Notes: a model not told the origin generated them from the sequence alone. Counted from the stretch's first letter, positions 11,375-24,060 are shown. The stretch: 64,000 nucleotides of DNA from Petrolisthes cinctipes (GCA_033782935.1 JAWQEG010000501.1:317501-381500), one strand, 5' to 3'. Translations and numbers: made by a program.

Positions 11375-11739
11375 TGTAGTGAATTCTGGTTCATAGGCAG
11401 ATCTGGAATAATATGCAGTCAACTTGAAAGGTGTACAATTTGAGTTTCTGAGGTGTCAACTTGCTATACATGATAAAATTGATCTACACTAAGCCACTGT
11501 CCACAGCTGAGGTGACCACAACAGTAACAGTAGTCAGTATAGGCCTATTATAGTAACATACAACATTACCAATTGTCAAGGACTCTTGTACATTGATGGA
11601 TGCTTTGTTTACATTCTCTAATTAGAGTGAACACTGTGTTGGATATGAAATATTTATACATCATTATTAGGCTGTATTAAATACACTTTGGTACTATAAT
11701 GATAATTATTATATACGTGTAAATATTGATCAACATGTG

Positions 11740-12150
11740 GTTCATCATACAATATGGCCTAGCGATACTTGTAAAGGTACATTATTATTATTATTAATAA
11801 TATTGGTGGGTGGAAGTATCAGTCAACATGTGATTCATCAAACAATATAGTCTAGTGATGCTTGTAAACTGTAAAGGTACATTATTATTATTATTATTAT
11901 TAATATTGGTGGGTGGAAGTATCAGTCAACATATGGTTGGTACACAATAATATTATAGTAATGTTTGTAAAGGAACATTAATATTATATACTAATATTAG
12001 TCAACATATGGTTGTTTGTAAAGGAACATTATTATTATATACTAATATTAGTCAACATATGGTTGTTTGTAAAGGAACATTAATATTATATACTAATATT
12101 AGTCAACATATGGTTGTTTGTAAAGGAACATTAATATTGGTGGATGGAAA
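11740..12150. repeat. Imperfect tandem repeats (acatatggttg family)
   Basis: Repeats of agtcaacatatggttgtttg, gtaaaggaacattaatatta and related longer units, with ATT microsatellites. No coding signal. Confidence 0.7.
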
Positions 12151-12179
12151 TATAATACAAATCTTGTAAACGTATAACT

Positions 12180-12475
12180 ATGGCCTCACTCAATACAATA
12201 TATACATGGTAAATACAGTATGCTATAAATTTCAATACAATACCTGGTAAATACAGTATGCTATACATTTCCATACAATACATGGTAAATACAGTAGGCT
12301 ATACATTTCAATACAATACATGGTAACTACAGTATGCTATACATTTCAATACAATACATGGTAAATACAGTATGCTATACATTTCAATACAATACATGGT
12401 AAATACAGTATGATATACATTTCAATACAATACCTGGTAAATACAGTAGGCTATACATTTTAATATAATACTATG
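12180..12475. repeat. 38-bp tandem array
   Basis: About seven copies of acatggtaaatacagtatgc plus tatacatttcaatacaat. Confidence 0.85.
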
Positions 12476-12599
12476 TAATAAATACCAAACATTAGTTCTT
12501 GGTTGCATTGTGTATTACAATTACTATTTTTTCAATCTATAACATTATGTGGTGTTCTGTACAGTACGGCAAAGAATTATTTATGAGTGTCCCTCTCGG

Positions 12600-12900
12600 A
12601 ATACAAAAATAATATTAACACGTGATAATTGTATTAATATCTATTTTATTACCATACCTTTACAATGATATGAATATCATTAAACAGTGTTAAGTTGTAT
12701 CTTTATATTAACACCCGATATATAGATATTGTTTTTTTGTTACCTTAACATTGATACGAGTATCATTAAACAGTGTTAGGTTGTATTCATATCTTTATCA
12801 TTATATTAATACATGATATATTATTGTTTATTTTATTACCTTTACATTGATATGAATATCATTCAGCTGTATCAAGTCGTGTCCATATATTTATTATTTT
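12600..12900. repeat. About 90-bp degenerate repeats
   Basis: Three diverged units sharing ttattaccttta, gatatgaatatcatta and cagtgttaagttgtat. The stretch 12900-13258 that follows holds no feature I can support. Confidence 0.6.
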
Positions 12901-13258
12901 ACACATACGGTAAATATGATGGGTCGTTCTGAGGATAAGGACGGTACTGTATTATTATTAAACCTCTCAGAGGAAAAAATATTTCGTCGCTCAATTCGTA
13001 TTGGAAAATAATAGAAAGTGAGGAATGAAGAGAACTTTTCTCCGAAGGCTAAGGATGGTACCGGTATTATTATTATATTTCTTAGAGGAAAATTATTGGT
13101 ATTGAGGAATGAAGATAACTATTCCTCCAAGTAGAAATTCAATAATACCTGCCCAACTCTCGTGTCAACTTTTCACTATGTTCTCTAAATATCTTTCAGG
13201 GATAGGCTAGGGGCCTAAGTGAGTTTAGTAATAATTTCTTTTCAACCAACAAGGTGTA

Positions 13259-13499
13259 CAGTCATGGTCGGTCATAAATAATCATCCATATAGGGGTAAC
13301 TTCCGTAAGAGTTTGACAACTTCCCTCTGTTCCTTTCCTGATAAACTTTCCAATAAATAGGTTAAGTACCATTTGTTAATTTACTACAAGCAGTTACACA
13401 CTACGGTACTTACAACAATAACATCATAATTATGAAATCATTTAGACAGTAAATTGTTTGAGATACTAATATGTGGATGATTATTATTGACCACGATTG
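13259..13499. mobile_element. Tc1/mariner-like MITE, copy 2
   Basis: Same family as 94-332 and 59943-60177, with TA on both sides (13257-13258 and 13500-13501). The right-hand TA is also the left-hand TA of the next element. Confidence 0.8.
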
Positions 13500-13562
13500 T
13501 ACACTCTCCCAAAAAAGTATCGGCATTGCTGGCTAAATCCTGCTGGGAAAAGATGGAAGCTA

Positions 13563-13773
13563 CAGTTGAGCAAGTAGAAAGTGCAAGAAAAATCTGGCTG
13601 TATATATCAACATCTTCACTACCACTCAAAATTCAGCCAATCACGTTCCACCTTACATTGGCTTTGGGTTCCCAGTAATTAATACATAAAGATACAAGGG
13701 TTTACTATAAAAGAATTGCTAAATGTTGCCTTATGCAGCTAGACTTTTGTTGCACTTTCTACTTGCTCAACTG
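13563..13773. mobile_element. Nested 211-bp MITE
   Basis: Inverted ends CAGTTGAGCAAGTAGAAAGT and TTTCTACTTGCTCAACTG, with TA on both sides. It is non-coding and nested in the 13502-15841 element. Confidence 0.75.
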
Positions 13774-13999
13774 TACATGTATGACTGTACTGTGGGGTTG
13801 GTATTCCTGCTGGCAATGAGTCGACTCATTTCTGTACTAACGTGAAATCCTCTGGCATACATAATTCATGCATTAGGTAAGTCGTGGAGTAAGAGTTGTG
13901 ACTTCATTTTTACAGATATATGTTATGTGATTTTAATGATTGATGGTTTGGGGGGAGGGGGGAATTTACTGAATTATTGAATATAATGAGAATGATAAC

Positions 14000-15184
14000 T
14001 GTGACGGTGATGTGAGAATGATAGATAATGTAGTTTATAATATGACAATTACAACTTACCTTGCCCTGTTAATTTATGATCTCGTTGGTTGGTTGCAGCG
14101 AAGAACAAAAAGTCGGGGATTAATTCCCCGTTTAGGCCCCATCCACCATACACATAATAAATTTTTATGTTAAGGGGTTCTTCCCGATATATATGTATTT
14201 ATATAGATAACAAATCTACTGGTGCATTTAAACAACCAATTGCAATTTTCTATATTTATTCAACTCCAGTATGCCAACATGAATAATTAAATTTCACACA
14301 CACACACACACACAACTCACGCAACGCTAACTAGCTACTCGCTCTCGTTACCTCTCGCTCTCGCTCGCGTGACGATAGTCTAGCTTACGTTAACACTGTA
14401 GTAATTCTATCAATTGTTACGCGAGTTGGAATATTTTCTAATGTCTCACACTTTAGAGTCTCACAACACACTCGTAATTTTCTTCAAAGAATCAGCTCCC
14501 CCTCCTTAATTCAGTCACTGAACCAGCGTCAATGCAACTAGTCAGTATACAACTGTAAAGCCTTGTGAATCGCGTAATATACAACGAATTCGGCGTTTAC
14601 GTTGATCACTCCCCACTGCACACGTGGAGGATTGATCTAGGTAAGGGAAGCTGACGATACGAGTGTGTTCCCTTCGAGTGTGTCCTGTTCCAACTGACCC
14701 CAATTCTCCCTCCTTAACTGGTTCAAAATTTCTCTGACTCCTCCTCCTATCTTTGTTCGTTTTTCCTAACTGGCTACGATTTACATTGTACCCACTTATA
14801 CTTGAGTTATACATGCAATTTCAATTTACCTATGACGTACTAATAATTCCCGATAATCTCCCTCCACTTCACGATCATTTGCAATACCATAAATTAACCT
14901 GGTAGCATAATTGAGTAATACATTATGTACTTAATGTACGAACACCTATATGACTGAATGTGGCAAATTCAGTTGAACCATGACCCTTTTCTAATTTTGG
15001 CTACTAATCCGGTACCTGCAGATTAACTAGCTGCACCCCCAACTTAACCCACTCCTGTCTCCTTTGTCTCATGAATGGAATATTCCAGAACCTTCTCTAG
15101 AACATTCTATATTGAGACCAGTATGGAATTTTCCACTCTCTGTAATTCAAATTACGTCACGAGTATTATGTCTGACTCGTGACA
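14000..15184. mobile_element. Candidate solo LTR with 5-bp target duplication
   Basis: Begins TGTGACGG and ends CTCGTGACA, flanked by ATAAC at 13995-13999 and 15185-15189. No retroviral genes are seen. I looked for a matching duplication to support TG...CA ends, so part of the fit could be chance. An ORF at 14542-14814 (minus) is not recognised. Confidence 0.5.
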
Positions 15185-15843
15185 ATAACCCAGAGAATAA
15201 AGTTACCAAATCGGATTTTAACCAAAAAGGAATCTTTGAGTAGATTCGCTATAACTGTAGTATTTTGTCTTAGATATAATGCAGTTATAGCATAGGGTAG
15301 GATTAAGTAAGCTTATGCTTTTTCTTCTCATACTTCTAAATAAGGTTTTGTAAAGTAACACAAACAGACATTGCCCTATCTAGAAAGTGACGTGTATAAA
15401 CAAACATGTGAAGAAACCAACACCTCAAAGCTTCACTCGATAATCTCGGGGCCTCAGTCTCAGGCCACGACTGACGTTCTCCTGTCCCGAGGTAGAGGTA
15501 TATAAAAAAAAGTGAAAATAAAATAAAATAAATAAAAAGAAAGATAACGTTATATACCATTCGGCAACTACGGTGTTGATTAGCTGAGTTTTCAGCATTA
15601 GAAAGGGGCAAATCTTACGATAATATTTGAAATTTCTCTAATATGTAAAGAAATACGAATATGTTTCGATTTACATCCACTATAGTTTCTCTGACTCATG
15701 AAGCAATACGAATATGCATAATTGGCAACTGATCGACAGGAATACCACTATCTATAAGGTTTCAAAGCAATGTACCATAATGCTACCTTTATTGTCGTTT
15801 TCGTTCATTCGTTTTAATGCCGATACTTTTTTGGGAGAGTGTA

Positions 15844-16370
15844 CAGTATGTCCCGATGGTAACTATGGTCCAGGTTAGCTTGGTTCATTAGGCGACAAGA
15901 AAATATTACTTCCTTATCTTAATACTTAATATTAATATTATAATACTATTTTAGATGGACAGAAATAATCAGCATAAAATAGCAGCTGAAACATTTATAC
16001 AATGATGGCGTCTTAACATTTCTTACGGGAAACAGATTTCTTGTTTCACGTTTAATAATGATTATTTATTTAATTAGGCTATTAGAGTGATTGAGATGCC
16101 GATAGCAATTTATTTATAAACTACTCTATAGTCCATTCCAATAAGAAAATCGGGTGTGATTACTGCTAACACATGGTGACACTCCTGCTAATGTTCGGAG
16201 TGAATACAAGTAAGTATTATTTGTCTATATCCCCCAAAATATTAACAATAATGATGACATTGATGGTGGTGGTAGCCTACTTGACAACTCCATCCACCTC
16301 CCTCTCCCTCTCTCCCTCAAAGTCATGTCGCTAATAAATATATTCTATTAAGTTATAACATATAGACTTG
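15844..16370. other. No gene recognised
   Basis: AT-rich unique sequence. No ORF or repeat structure that I can support. Confidence 0.5.
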
Positions 16371-16589
16371 GGGCCTAATATCCATTTCAGGGACAGTGAG
16401 TCATCGCTTTTCACAAATATCTTTCAAACTAATTAATTGATCGGAATGGTACTTTGACACAGTGTACAAGACACCTTCCACTAATGTTTGGTAATATAGG
16501 ACATTGACAATTGGTGTTAGTGAAGGTGTTTACTCTTGACGTTTAAAACGCAAAGTTAGGCTACATGAGACGCCAGGACGTCCATTACC

Positions 16590-16930
16590 TCCATATGTCC
16601 CTTGCCACTCCCTCATTATTACCTCCATTACTTGTATGTAATATACAAAGTTGTATGATTGGCCAGGACTAATTTATACATTGTAACGTCCACTACCCAC
16701 CATCCCTTCCTTCATCATTACCTGTATGTAATATACAAAGTTGTATGATTGGCCATTAGGCTACTTATTTACACATTGGAACGTCCACTACCACCATCCC
16801 TTCCTTCATCATTACCTGTATGTAATATACAAAGGTGTATGAGTGGCCATTAGGCTACTAATTTACACATTGTAACGTCCACTACCACCATCCCTTCCTT
16901 CATCATTACCTCCATTACCTGTATATAATA
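16590..16930. repeat. About 95-bp tandem array
   Basis: Four diverged copies with cgtccactaccaccatccct, tacctgtatgtaatatacaa and gtatgattggccattaggct. Confidence 0.8.
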
Positions 16931-17209
16931 TACAATATGCAATAAAATACCATTTACCATTATATTATTCAATAGTAGGAGATCATTTAAAAGTGGTTTG
17001 ACCTAACAACCAATATAATGGTTAACTCTTGTCAACGTGGTGAGTCAAGTCTGAGACAAGACCAATAGAATACTAGAGTCCATTGGTGTTGGTCTGGGGT
17101 TCCATGAAAACACATGTGTAGTCTCCTCCACTGTAGTTATTTACTTGTGTACATCTGAAGGCCAGGATAAAGGAAGACAAGCTAAGCTTATCACAACAAT
17201 GGAGGTGTG

Positions 17210-18045
17210 GGAAGGTGTAGTGAGACTTTAAAGATGAGTAGTCTACTGGTGTACTGATAACATCTACAAACGTGTACATCCTGTAATTATCAACATGGGA
17301 AGGTGTAGTGACACTTGAAGGATGAGTAGGCTACTGGTGTACATCCTGTAATTATCAACATGGGAAGGTTTAGTGACACTTCAAAGATGAGTATTGGTGT
17401 AATGATAACATCTACAAACGTGTACATCCTGTAATTATCAACATGGAGAGTGATTCAAAGGATGATTTGTTCTTTAATTAATAGTGACAAAGACTGTTAA
17501 TAAATTTCATGTGATATGCTCAATTGTTTGCATCACTTTTCCACCTATTATGATTATAATATGAGAGAGAGAGAAAGAGAGAATTTCATAATTCCCTTAC
17601 CATCCTATTATGTAGTGTGATGTATTTTTGGATACCATATCTTACCTGCTCGTAGTAAACACGTCAATACGGCGGGGTAAAGGAATTAATAGATGGTAAT
17701 AGTAAGTACATTATATTGAGTGAATAAGGTGATGGTCATACCCTCTTTAGTCTAGGCTACCGTAATCCCGTTTATATAACTTTAGGACATACAATAATAA
17801 TAGATGGAAATAATAAGTACATTATATTGAGTAAATAAATAAGGTGATGGTCACACCCTCTTTAGTCTAGGCTACTCCCGTTTATATAACTTTAGGACAT
17901 ACAATAATAATGATTAAATAAACACAGGTGGTAATAGTAAGTACATTATATTGAGTAAATAAGGTGATGGTCATACCCTCTTTAGTCTAAGCTACTCCCG
18001 TTTATGTAACTTTAGGACATACAATAAAAATGATTAAATGAACAC
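17210..18045. repeat. Two tandem arrays inside the foldback element
   Basis: 17210-17450 repeats atcctgtaattatcaacatg plus ggaaggtgtagtgacacttg. 17650-18045 repeats a unit near 118 bp with gatggtcataccctctttag and taactttaggacatacaata (three copies). Confidence 0.75.
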
Positions 18046-18623
18046 ACATTCTACACACACCAACATATTAATGACATCCACTATTAATTATTATAACATA
18101 ATAAAGTGGACAGGGAGGAAGGGATGGGATGAGGGATAATGGACGTTCATATGCATTATGTTGGTGATGTTAGACAACGCCATGTGTGTCAAAAGTAAAA
18201 GCCTTCACTAACACCATTTGTCAATGTCCTATATTACCAAACATTAGTGGAAGGTGTTTTGTACATTGTGTCAAAGTACCATTCCCATCAATTAATTACT
18301 TTACAAAATATTTGTGAAAAACGATGACTCCCTGTCCCTGAAATGGATTAGTATTAGCCCAGCACGGCTTGATTCTCTCTCTCTCTCTCTCTCTCACCGC
18401 TTTGTAAAACAATTTGTACACTAAGTCTTGTCTCATTAATTAAAATAATCAGTAACTCGTAGTGTAAAATAAACGCCGAAGATGCGATATATAACATAAA
18501 AAGTAAAAAAACAAAAAAACCACGTGACTTGATCTCTCGTTCAGCTAGACGAATATAAAGCCTTATTTGCTATTTATAATTTTGATAAATCGTATAAAAT
18601 AATGATAAAAGTGTTATATTATA

Positions 18624-19257
18624 CAGGGTGATTCAAAACTACATTTACAAAATGACAGGGTAAAGTCCTGACATGATGTTAAACATATTTCCATATATAA
18701 TTTTCAAAAATTTAAAAAGTTAATTACACACATGAAAGCCAAATCCATTACCGTGGGCGAATGATCGAACACTTCTAAAATTAACTCCTCCCCCCCACAG
18801 CACCCCTTGTTCTCTCTCGGGTAGACGAGGGAACTTAATACAACGTATGAAGCAATAAACCCTTATCGATCACGGGTATTGTTTTGTGGTCGAGTTACAC
18901 TTACCGAGTGATACGTGTAGATGCCAGGGCGGTACTACTAACTTATCTGACATTACAAGAAACACGAAGCCTTGGGATCGATTAAAAGCCAACGGATCTG
19001 TTTGAATCCCATGATCGATAAGGGTTTCATTGCTTCATACGTTTTAAAACTTGCCTCGTCCACTTAAGAGAGAGCAGGGGATGAGGTGGGGGTAGGTGTT
19101 ATTTTAAAGCGTTCGATCGTTCACCCACGGCAATGGATTTGGCTTTCATGTGTGTAATTAACTTTTTAAATTTTTGAAAATTACATATGGAAACATGTTT
19201 AACATCATGTCAGGACTTTACCCTGTCATTTTGTAAATGTAGTTTTGAATCACCCTG
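18624..19257. mobile_element. 634-bp near-palindromic foldback element
   Basis: Starts CAGGGTGATTCAAAACTACA and ends with its inverse, flanked by TA (18622-18623, 19258-19259). The arms pair for at least 150 bp with few mismatches. The inner part is also palindromic, for example the cgatcacggg and cccatgatcg blocks. The ends look like mariner-type TIRs. It is non-coding. Confidence 0.8.
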
Positions 19258-19545
19258 TATACTAATAAAATTAAAACTTTGAAATTGAAAGTATTTGAAG
19301 ACGTGTACTACGTAGAAAAGAGGATAGATAAATAAATTCTAGGTTGACTACAAAATGTTGACGTCCCTGGCAGGATGTCGTGCGGCGCGGCCTCATTACT
19401 TGATGAGGATATGAAGATGAGACACCTTCTGCTCTAGACTTGACAAGTTAACTCTGATTATATTGAAGATATTCATTCTTTGCATAACACAATGTCTGCA
19501 AACAAAAAGGAAAGCCTTGGTGAAGCAATTGGAGTCAACAAGTTC

Positions 19546-21008
19546 CTGGGGCCGGATACTTCACTGAAGGCGCCATTCGAGTGAAGGCGCCTTTTGATTC
19601 GGCGGGACGAAGGCGCCTTTCAGAAAGGCGCGATTCCGATACTCAAAAAATGTCAATTGCGCCTTTGGTGTGCCTTTCGGAGATTTTGAGCCAATCCTCA
19701 AAATGCGCAATTTGATAATCCAGCCAATCACAGCAGACCTATCGAAGTGTGCTTAGAAAATGTAAACCAATCATAATCTAGTATTTCGAAGAGCGGTCTG
19801 AGCGGATAATAGACATTAATAATAAACAAACATTAAATGACGGAACAAATGACATAACAACGAAAATATAGGCAGTATATATAATTGACTAGGAAAAATT
19901 ACCATGATTTCAGCATCTTAATAAATTTGATGATCAACATTGATTTTAGTTATATTATTAATTAAGTATCTAAGGTTTTCATATAAAATAAAGTAGTTAT
20001 CGAAAATAAATTCTATATGTTAAGGCTACGCGGAGATGGCCAAATTAATGTTTTTTTTTTTTTTTTTTTTTTATAAATCGTATATAGCCATAATAGGGTA
20101 TTAATGGCTGCATTAATTTGCCCCATATGATATAATTATGTCATCAATATACATATGAGTAAACTATTTAGTGCTACAAGATCAAAATCGTCATTACCAA
20201 TTTAGACCTAACCTACTTCAGCTGGCATTATTGTTTGGTTAGGTCTGCGACAGTGACTAATTAACTCCGCAAGAATCAAATTGTTTTGATATTTTACACT
20301 ACATAATTGTCGGTTACATAATTATTTTTAATGGTTCACTGATATAGCCATTATTACCTTATTTTGGTTATAATATACATAATATTCTTACGAAGCCACA
20401 ATCACGAGCACAAATCCTTACAAGAGTTGGTTATTATATTAAGATATATAATATACAGGGGCGGCAAAGATTTATTGTAAAGGGGACAGGATCAAACAAA
20501 TATACATATATGTCCAGTATTATGCCAAAACAAAATACACATTGTTCAAATAGGCATGAAGTTAAATTAGTTACATGAAGTGAACTGCAACGAGTGGGAA
20601 GCTATAAGAATTGGTTATGTATGTACTGTACCATATATACCTCCACGAGTCCACATATAATTAATTTTCTTTATTTTATCATAACTTGCTACTCATTATT
20701 TATATTCTATGGCAACCATTACTCTCTTAACAAAGTATTGAGGCAGTATTACATCTAATTAGGAGTGAAGAGCTATCTGAGTCTATCATTCACCGCCGAC
20801 ATATTGTTGTTTTTATTCATCAAAAGGCGCCTTTCCATCGCTACGGCTGCTCCGACCCAGCCGTTGCTCAAAGGCGCTAAAAGAAGTTGTTTCCAATATG
20901 GCCGCGCCCAGGGAAAGTTTTGAGTATGCGTCGTTTGGGAAAATGCGCAATCTAAAGGCGCTTTCGGAACAAAAGGCGCCTTTGCACGCTTTGAGTATCC
21001 GGCCCCAG
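19546..21008. mobile_element. TIR element with subterminal AAGGCGCC repeats
   Basis: Ends CTGGGGCCGGATAC and GTATCCGGCCCCAG. Within about 150 bp of each end lie many copies of aaaggcgc or gaaggcgcc in both orientations, in an otherwise AT-rich interior with a 22-bp T run (20051-20072). CAAGTTC occurs just outside both ends (19539-19545; 21011-21017, two bases off), a possible 7-bp target duplication. There is no transposase and the superfamily is unknown. Confidence 0.6.
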
Positions 21009-21182
21009 CTCAAGTTCTCGTACTGCATTTTCAGGGAAGTGTTAGTATTTCCATATTTCTTAGTAAAATTATGACAATACATCGAATAAGATGCATAATT
21101 AATTAAAACCAATGATAATGATTTGTGAACTCACAAAATTTCCTGTAGGTCGACACAAACCTGTGTTTCTTCCTTTTCCTCC

Positions 21183-21240
21183 CTCTCGCACCACACACGC
21201 ATATACACACACCCACCACACACACACACACACACACACT
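21183..21240. repeat. CA microsatellite
   Basis: Imperfect CA/CAC run (cacacacacc...cacacacacac). Within 21009-21572 nothing else is recognised. Confidence 0.85.
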
Positions 21241-21572
21241 CTAAGGCTCAAATTGAAGTGTCGTTGTAGTGTGACTTTCGACCTACCCTTCCTTACAGGA
21301 AATTTACTTAGTAAAGGAGAGAGAGGAAGGAGGGGGAGGTAGGGAGATGAGAGAAGGTACGGGGAGGGAGGGAAGGATGGCTCGGGAAATTTAAAAACAG
21401 TAGCCAGCCAATTAAAATTACCTTCTTAGTATTATGCTGACCAATGAGGAGCAAGCTGGTGTAATACTTCATTATGCGGTCGGGCGAACCTCTCAGTATA
21501 GCACTATCTGCCACACAAAACAGAGTGAAGGAATTTTTCTAATAAATTATTTTTTTATACGACGCCGGTCCA

Positions 21573-23450
21573 ATGTCGAGCAGTGACGAACGTACAACAA
21601 GGCAAGAGCCTAATATACCTCAGCAGATGGGTAGAAAAAGAAAGCGTAAACCATCGAAATGGCCCAGGAACGTTGCTAAAACAAATAGAAACTCGGGAGA
21701 AAAATACGTGGGTGCCAGGACAAAGAAGCGTATGCCTAGTCGGCAAATTGGACCTCCTTGCCATGATGGATGTTTTGACAGAGTGACCCTTCCTGTCATC
21801 AGAATAATTTTTAGTGAGTTCTGGGCTATGGCTAACTATGATGCCCAGACTGCCTATATCCAAAAGCTCGTTCGTAAAGTCAGTGTAAAAAGACATATAG
21901 GCCTTCCAAAACGCCAGAGAATCCTGGCAAGCAACGCGAATTCAATCTTTCATACAGCGTTGTGTACCAAAATAAAACTTTTCCAGTGTGTAGAACAGCA
22001 TTCACGTCTATGTTTGGTGTTACTAGAGACCGGGTAATGTGGGCAGTAAACAAACAAAATGTAACAGATGTTCCTGCCTTGGACCAACGTGGCCGTCACG
22101 AATCAGCCAGAAAAATCAAAGGAGATAAGGCACAGTGTGTTAGAGACCACATTAAATCACTACAGACAGTGACAAGCCACTACAGTCGAGCAAGAAACCC
22201 TCACAGGCGTTACTTGGAATGTAATTTGACTATCCCTAAACTTTATCAGTTTTATGTAGAATGGATGAATATCAATCATCCCGGAACAGAAAAAGTGACC
22301 CAAAGTGACCCACAAGACATTCACAAATGAATTCAATATTGCTTTTCATCCACCAAAATACGACACCTGCAGCACCTGTGATAAATTGACTATTTCAATC
22401 AAATCTGCCACTGATGAAACAGCGAGACAACACTTGCAAGAACAGTTAAGGCAATACAGGGAGAAAGCATCAGAAGGTCAACGATTAATGAAGGAGAAGG
22501 AAAATAAGAATAATAATGTAGCTGTTATTTGCATAGATTTACAGCAGACTATTCCTATACCAAAACTCTCCACAAGTGTTGCATACTACCATCGCAAGTT
22601 GTGCATGTATAATTTTTGTATTCATAACGTCAAGACAAATACATCAACAATGTTTGTGTGGGACGAGGTTACAGGTGGACGTGGCTCTGTCGAAATAGCT
22701 AGCTGTCTTAGGAAGTGGATTGACATCGAGTTTGATAAGAAGGCTTTCGAACGTCTAATCGTGTTTAGTGACAATTGTGGAGGCCAAAACAAAAACATAA
22801 ATATTATACTTAACTATCTCCACGAAGTGCACAGTGGCCGATTAAAAACCATAGAACATGTGTATCTCATGCCCGGACACTCTTTTTTACCGTGTGACAG
22901 TGCATTCGGAAATATTGAAAGGAAATTTATCCGTGAGAGTAATATTAACGACTTTGACTCGTATTGCAACATTATTCGGTATGCGATTCGTTATCAGTAT
23001 CCAGTTGTGAGAATGTGCCAGCAAGACTTTTTGAACATAGACGTGTTAAAACAATACATAGTGAATCGAAAACCAAAGAGTGAATCTGTATCCTTCATAG
23101 AAGCCAGGGTATTTGATTTTGATGATGCATACAAGGAAGGGTATTTCATTCGGATGGATTATAATGATGCACCATTAAATCCTGTTAGGTTAATGCCAGG
23201 GAAGAAAGCCTTCTCGTAAAAGGTATTTAACCTTGCTTATGTACAACTCTCACAAAAATATAATGCGCCCATTGCCCTGAATGAAGCAAAGATTGTAAGC
23301 CTTAAACGATTGCTAGCTTACATTGATACTACAAAATACCCGTACATTAAGGACATACTTTCACATCAAGAGAGACTGCCACCAGCAAATTTAACACCAT
23401 CTCAAAGCAATGAATTGGATGCGGACGACGAGTTACTAGACTATGATTAA
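21573..23450 (+). pseudogene. DUF7869-like putative transposase, frame-broken
   Basis: Three ORFs and a tail join into one protein. 21573-22037 is a basic N-terminus (GRKRKRKPSKWPRN). 21962-22330 has PVCRTAFTSMFGV, typical of the family. 22305-23219 has CSTCDKL, then an RNase H-like core: VICIDLQQ, FSDNCGGQNKN, and MPGHSFLPCDSAFGNIERK. These probably hold the acidic active-site residues. A TAA at 23217-23219 stops the frame, but the same frame stays open to the stop at 23448-23450 with family-like sequence. Breaks: a shift near 21900-21960, a +1 shift caused by an exact 10-bp duplication at 22292-22311, and the TAA. Proteins of this type are common in insect and crustacean genomes. A transposase origin is inferred from the fold and I found no TIRs. 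The break list says it is dead. Confidence 0.7.
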
Positions 23451-23539
23451 TTTTCTCCAGCCCTCCACCTCTATCTTCTCAGATATTATTCTATAGATGT
23501 GGGTATACAGTACGTGTACTATAATGGAGTACAGTAAGG

Positions 23540-24060
23540 TCCTGTGGCTTACTTCAGAGTTGTGTGTGTGGGGGGAGGGGGTGTTCCCGCCTATCGGTCA
23601 AGGCCGTCATGACAGCTGCTTGCTTCCCGTTCTATTCTTCCCTCCCTGCCTCACCCTTCCTGACTGACTGACCTTGAAGTTATGTGTGTTGACTGACTGG
23701 TGGGGGTAGGGGGAGGATGGGTTGGTAAGAAGGGAGGTTAGGGGTAAGGGTGGAATTGGTTGGTGGATGGCTTGGTAGGAAGGAATGAGTGAGGAAAGGT
23801 GATGGGGGAAGTAAGAAAGGGAGTGGGGATAGCATGGGATTAATGGTGGGAAGAAATAGGTAAAAGAAAGAACTGAGAAAGGAAAGATGATAGTAGTGGG
23901 ATGGAAAGAGAGGGAGATGATGAACGGGTAGAGAGAGAACGAGGGTGGAATGAGGGAATGAAGTAAGTGGAGTGTGAGAAGAGTGGTAGAGGAAGGATGA
24001 GAGAGAAAGAGAACGAGTAGTGGGATGGGACAGAGAGAGAGAGTGTACGTCCTTCTCTCT
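23540..24060. other. Purine-rich (G/A) tract region
   Basis: The plus strand is strongly G and A rich (gggtagggggaggatgggtt, gagagagaacgagggtgg), with few C or T. No ORF is recognised. Confidence 0.6.

Larger units (their letters stand above)
13502..15841. mobile_element. 2.3-kb TIR element with TA duplication
   Basis: Left end CACTCTCCCAAAAAAGTATC and right end its exact inverse (15817-15841), flanked by TA at 13500-13501 and 15842-15843. No transposase was found; small ORFs inside are not recognisable. It contains a nested MITE (13563-13773) and a candidate solo LTR (14000-15184). The original element was therefore about 1 kb. Confidence 0.75.
16371..18360. mobile_element. Foldback element with about 200-bp inverted arms
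   Basis: 16371-16590 is repeated inverted at about 18130-18360. Examples are ccatttcagggacagtgagt versus the inverse of actccctgtccctgaaatgg, and the shared acattagtggaaggtgtttt block. Ends are gggcctaat at left and attagccc at right. The interior is made of tandem repeats. No target duplication could be fixed and no transposase is present. Confidence 0.6.
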
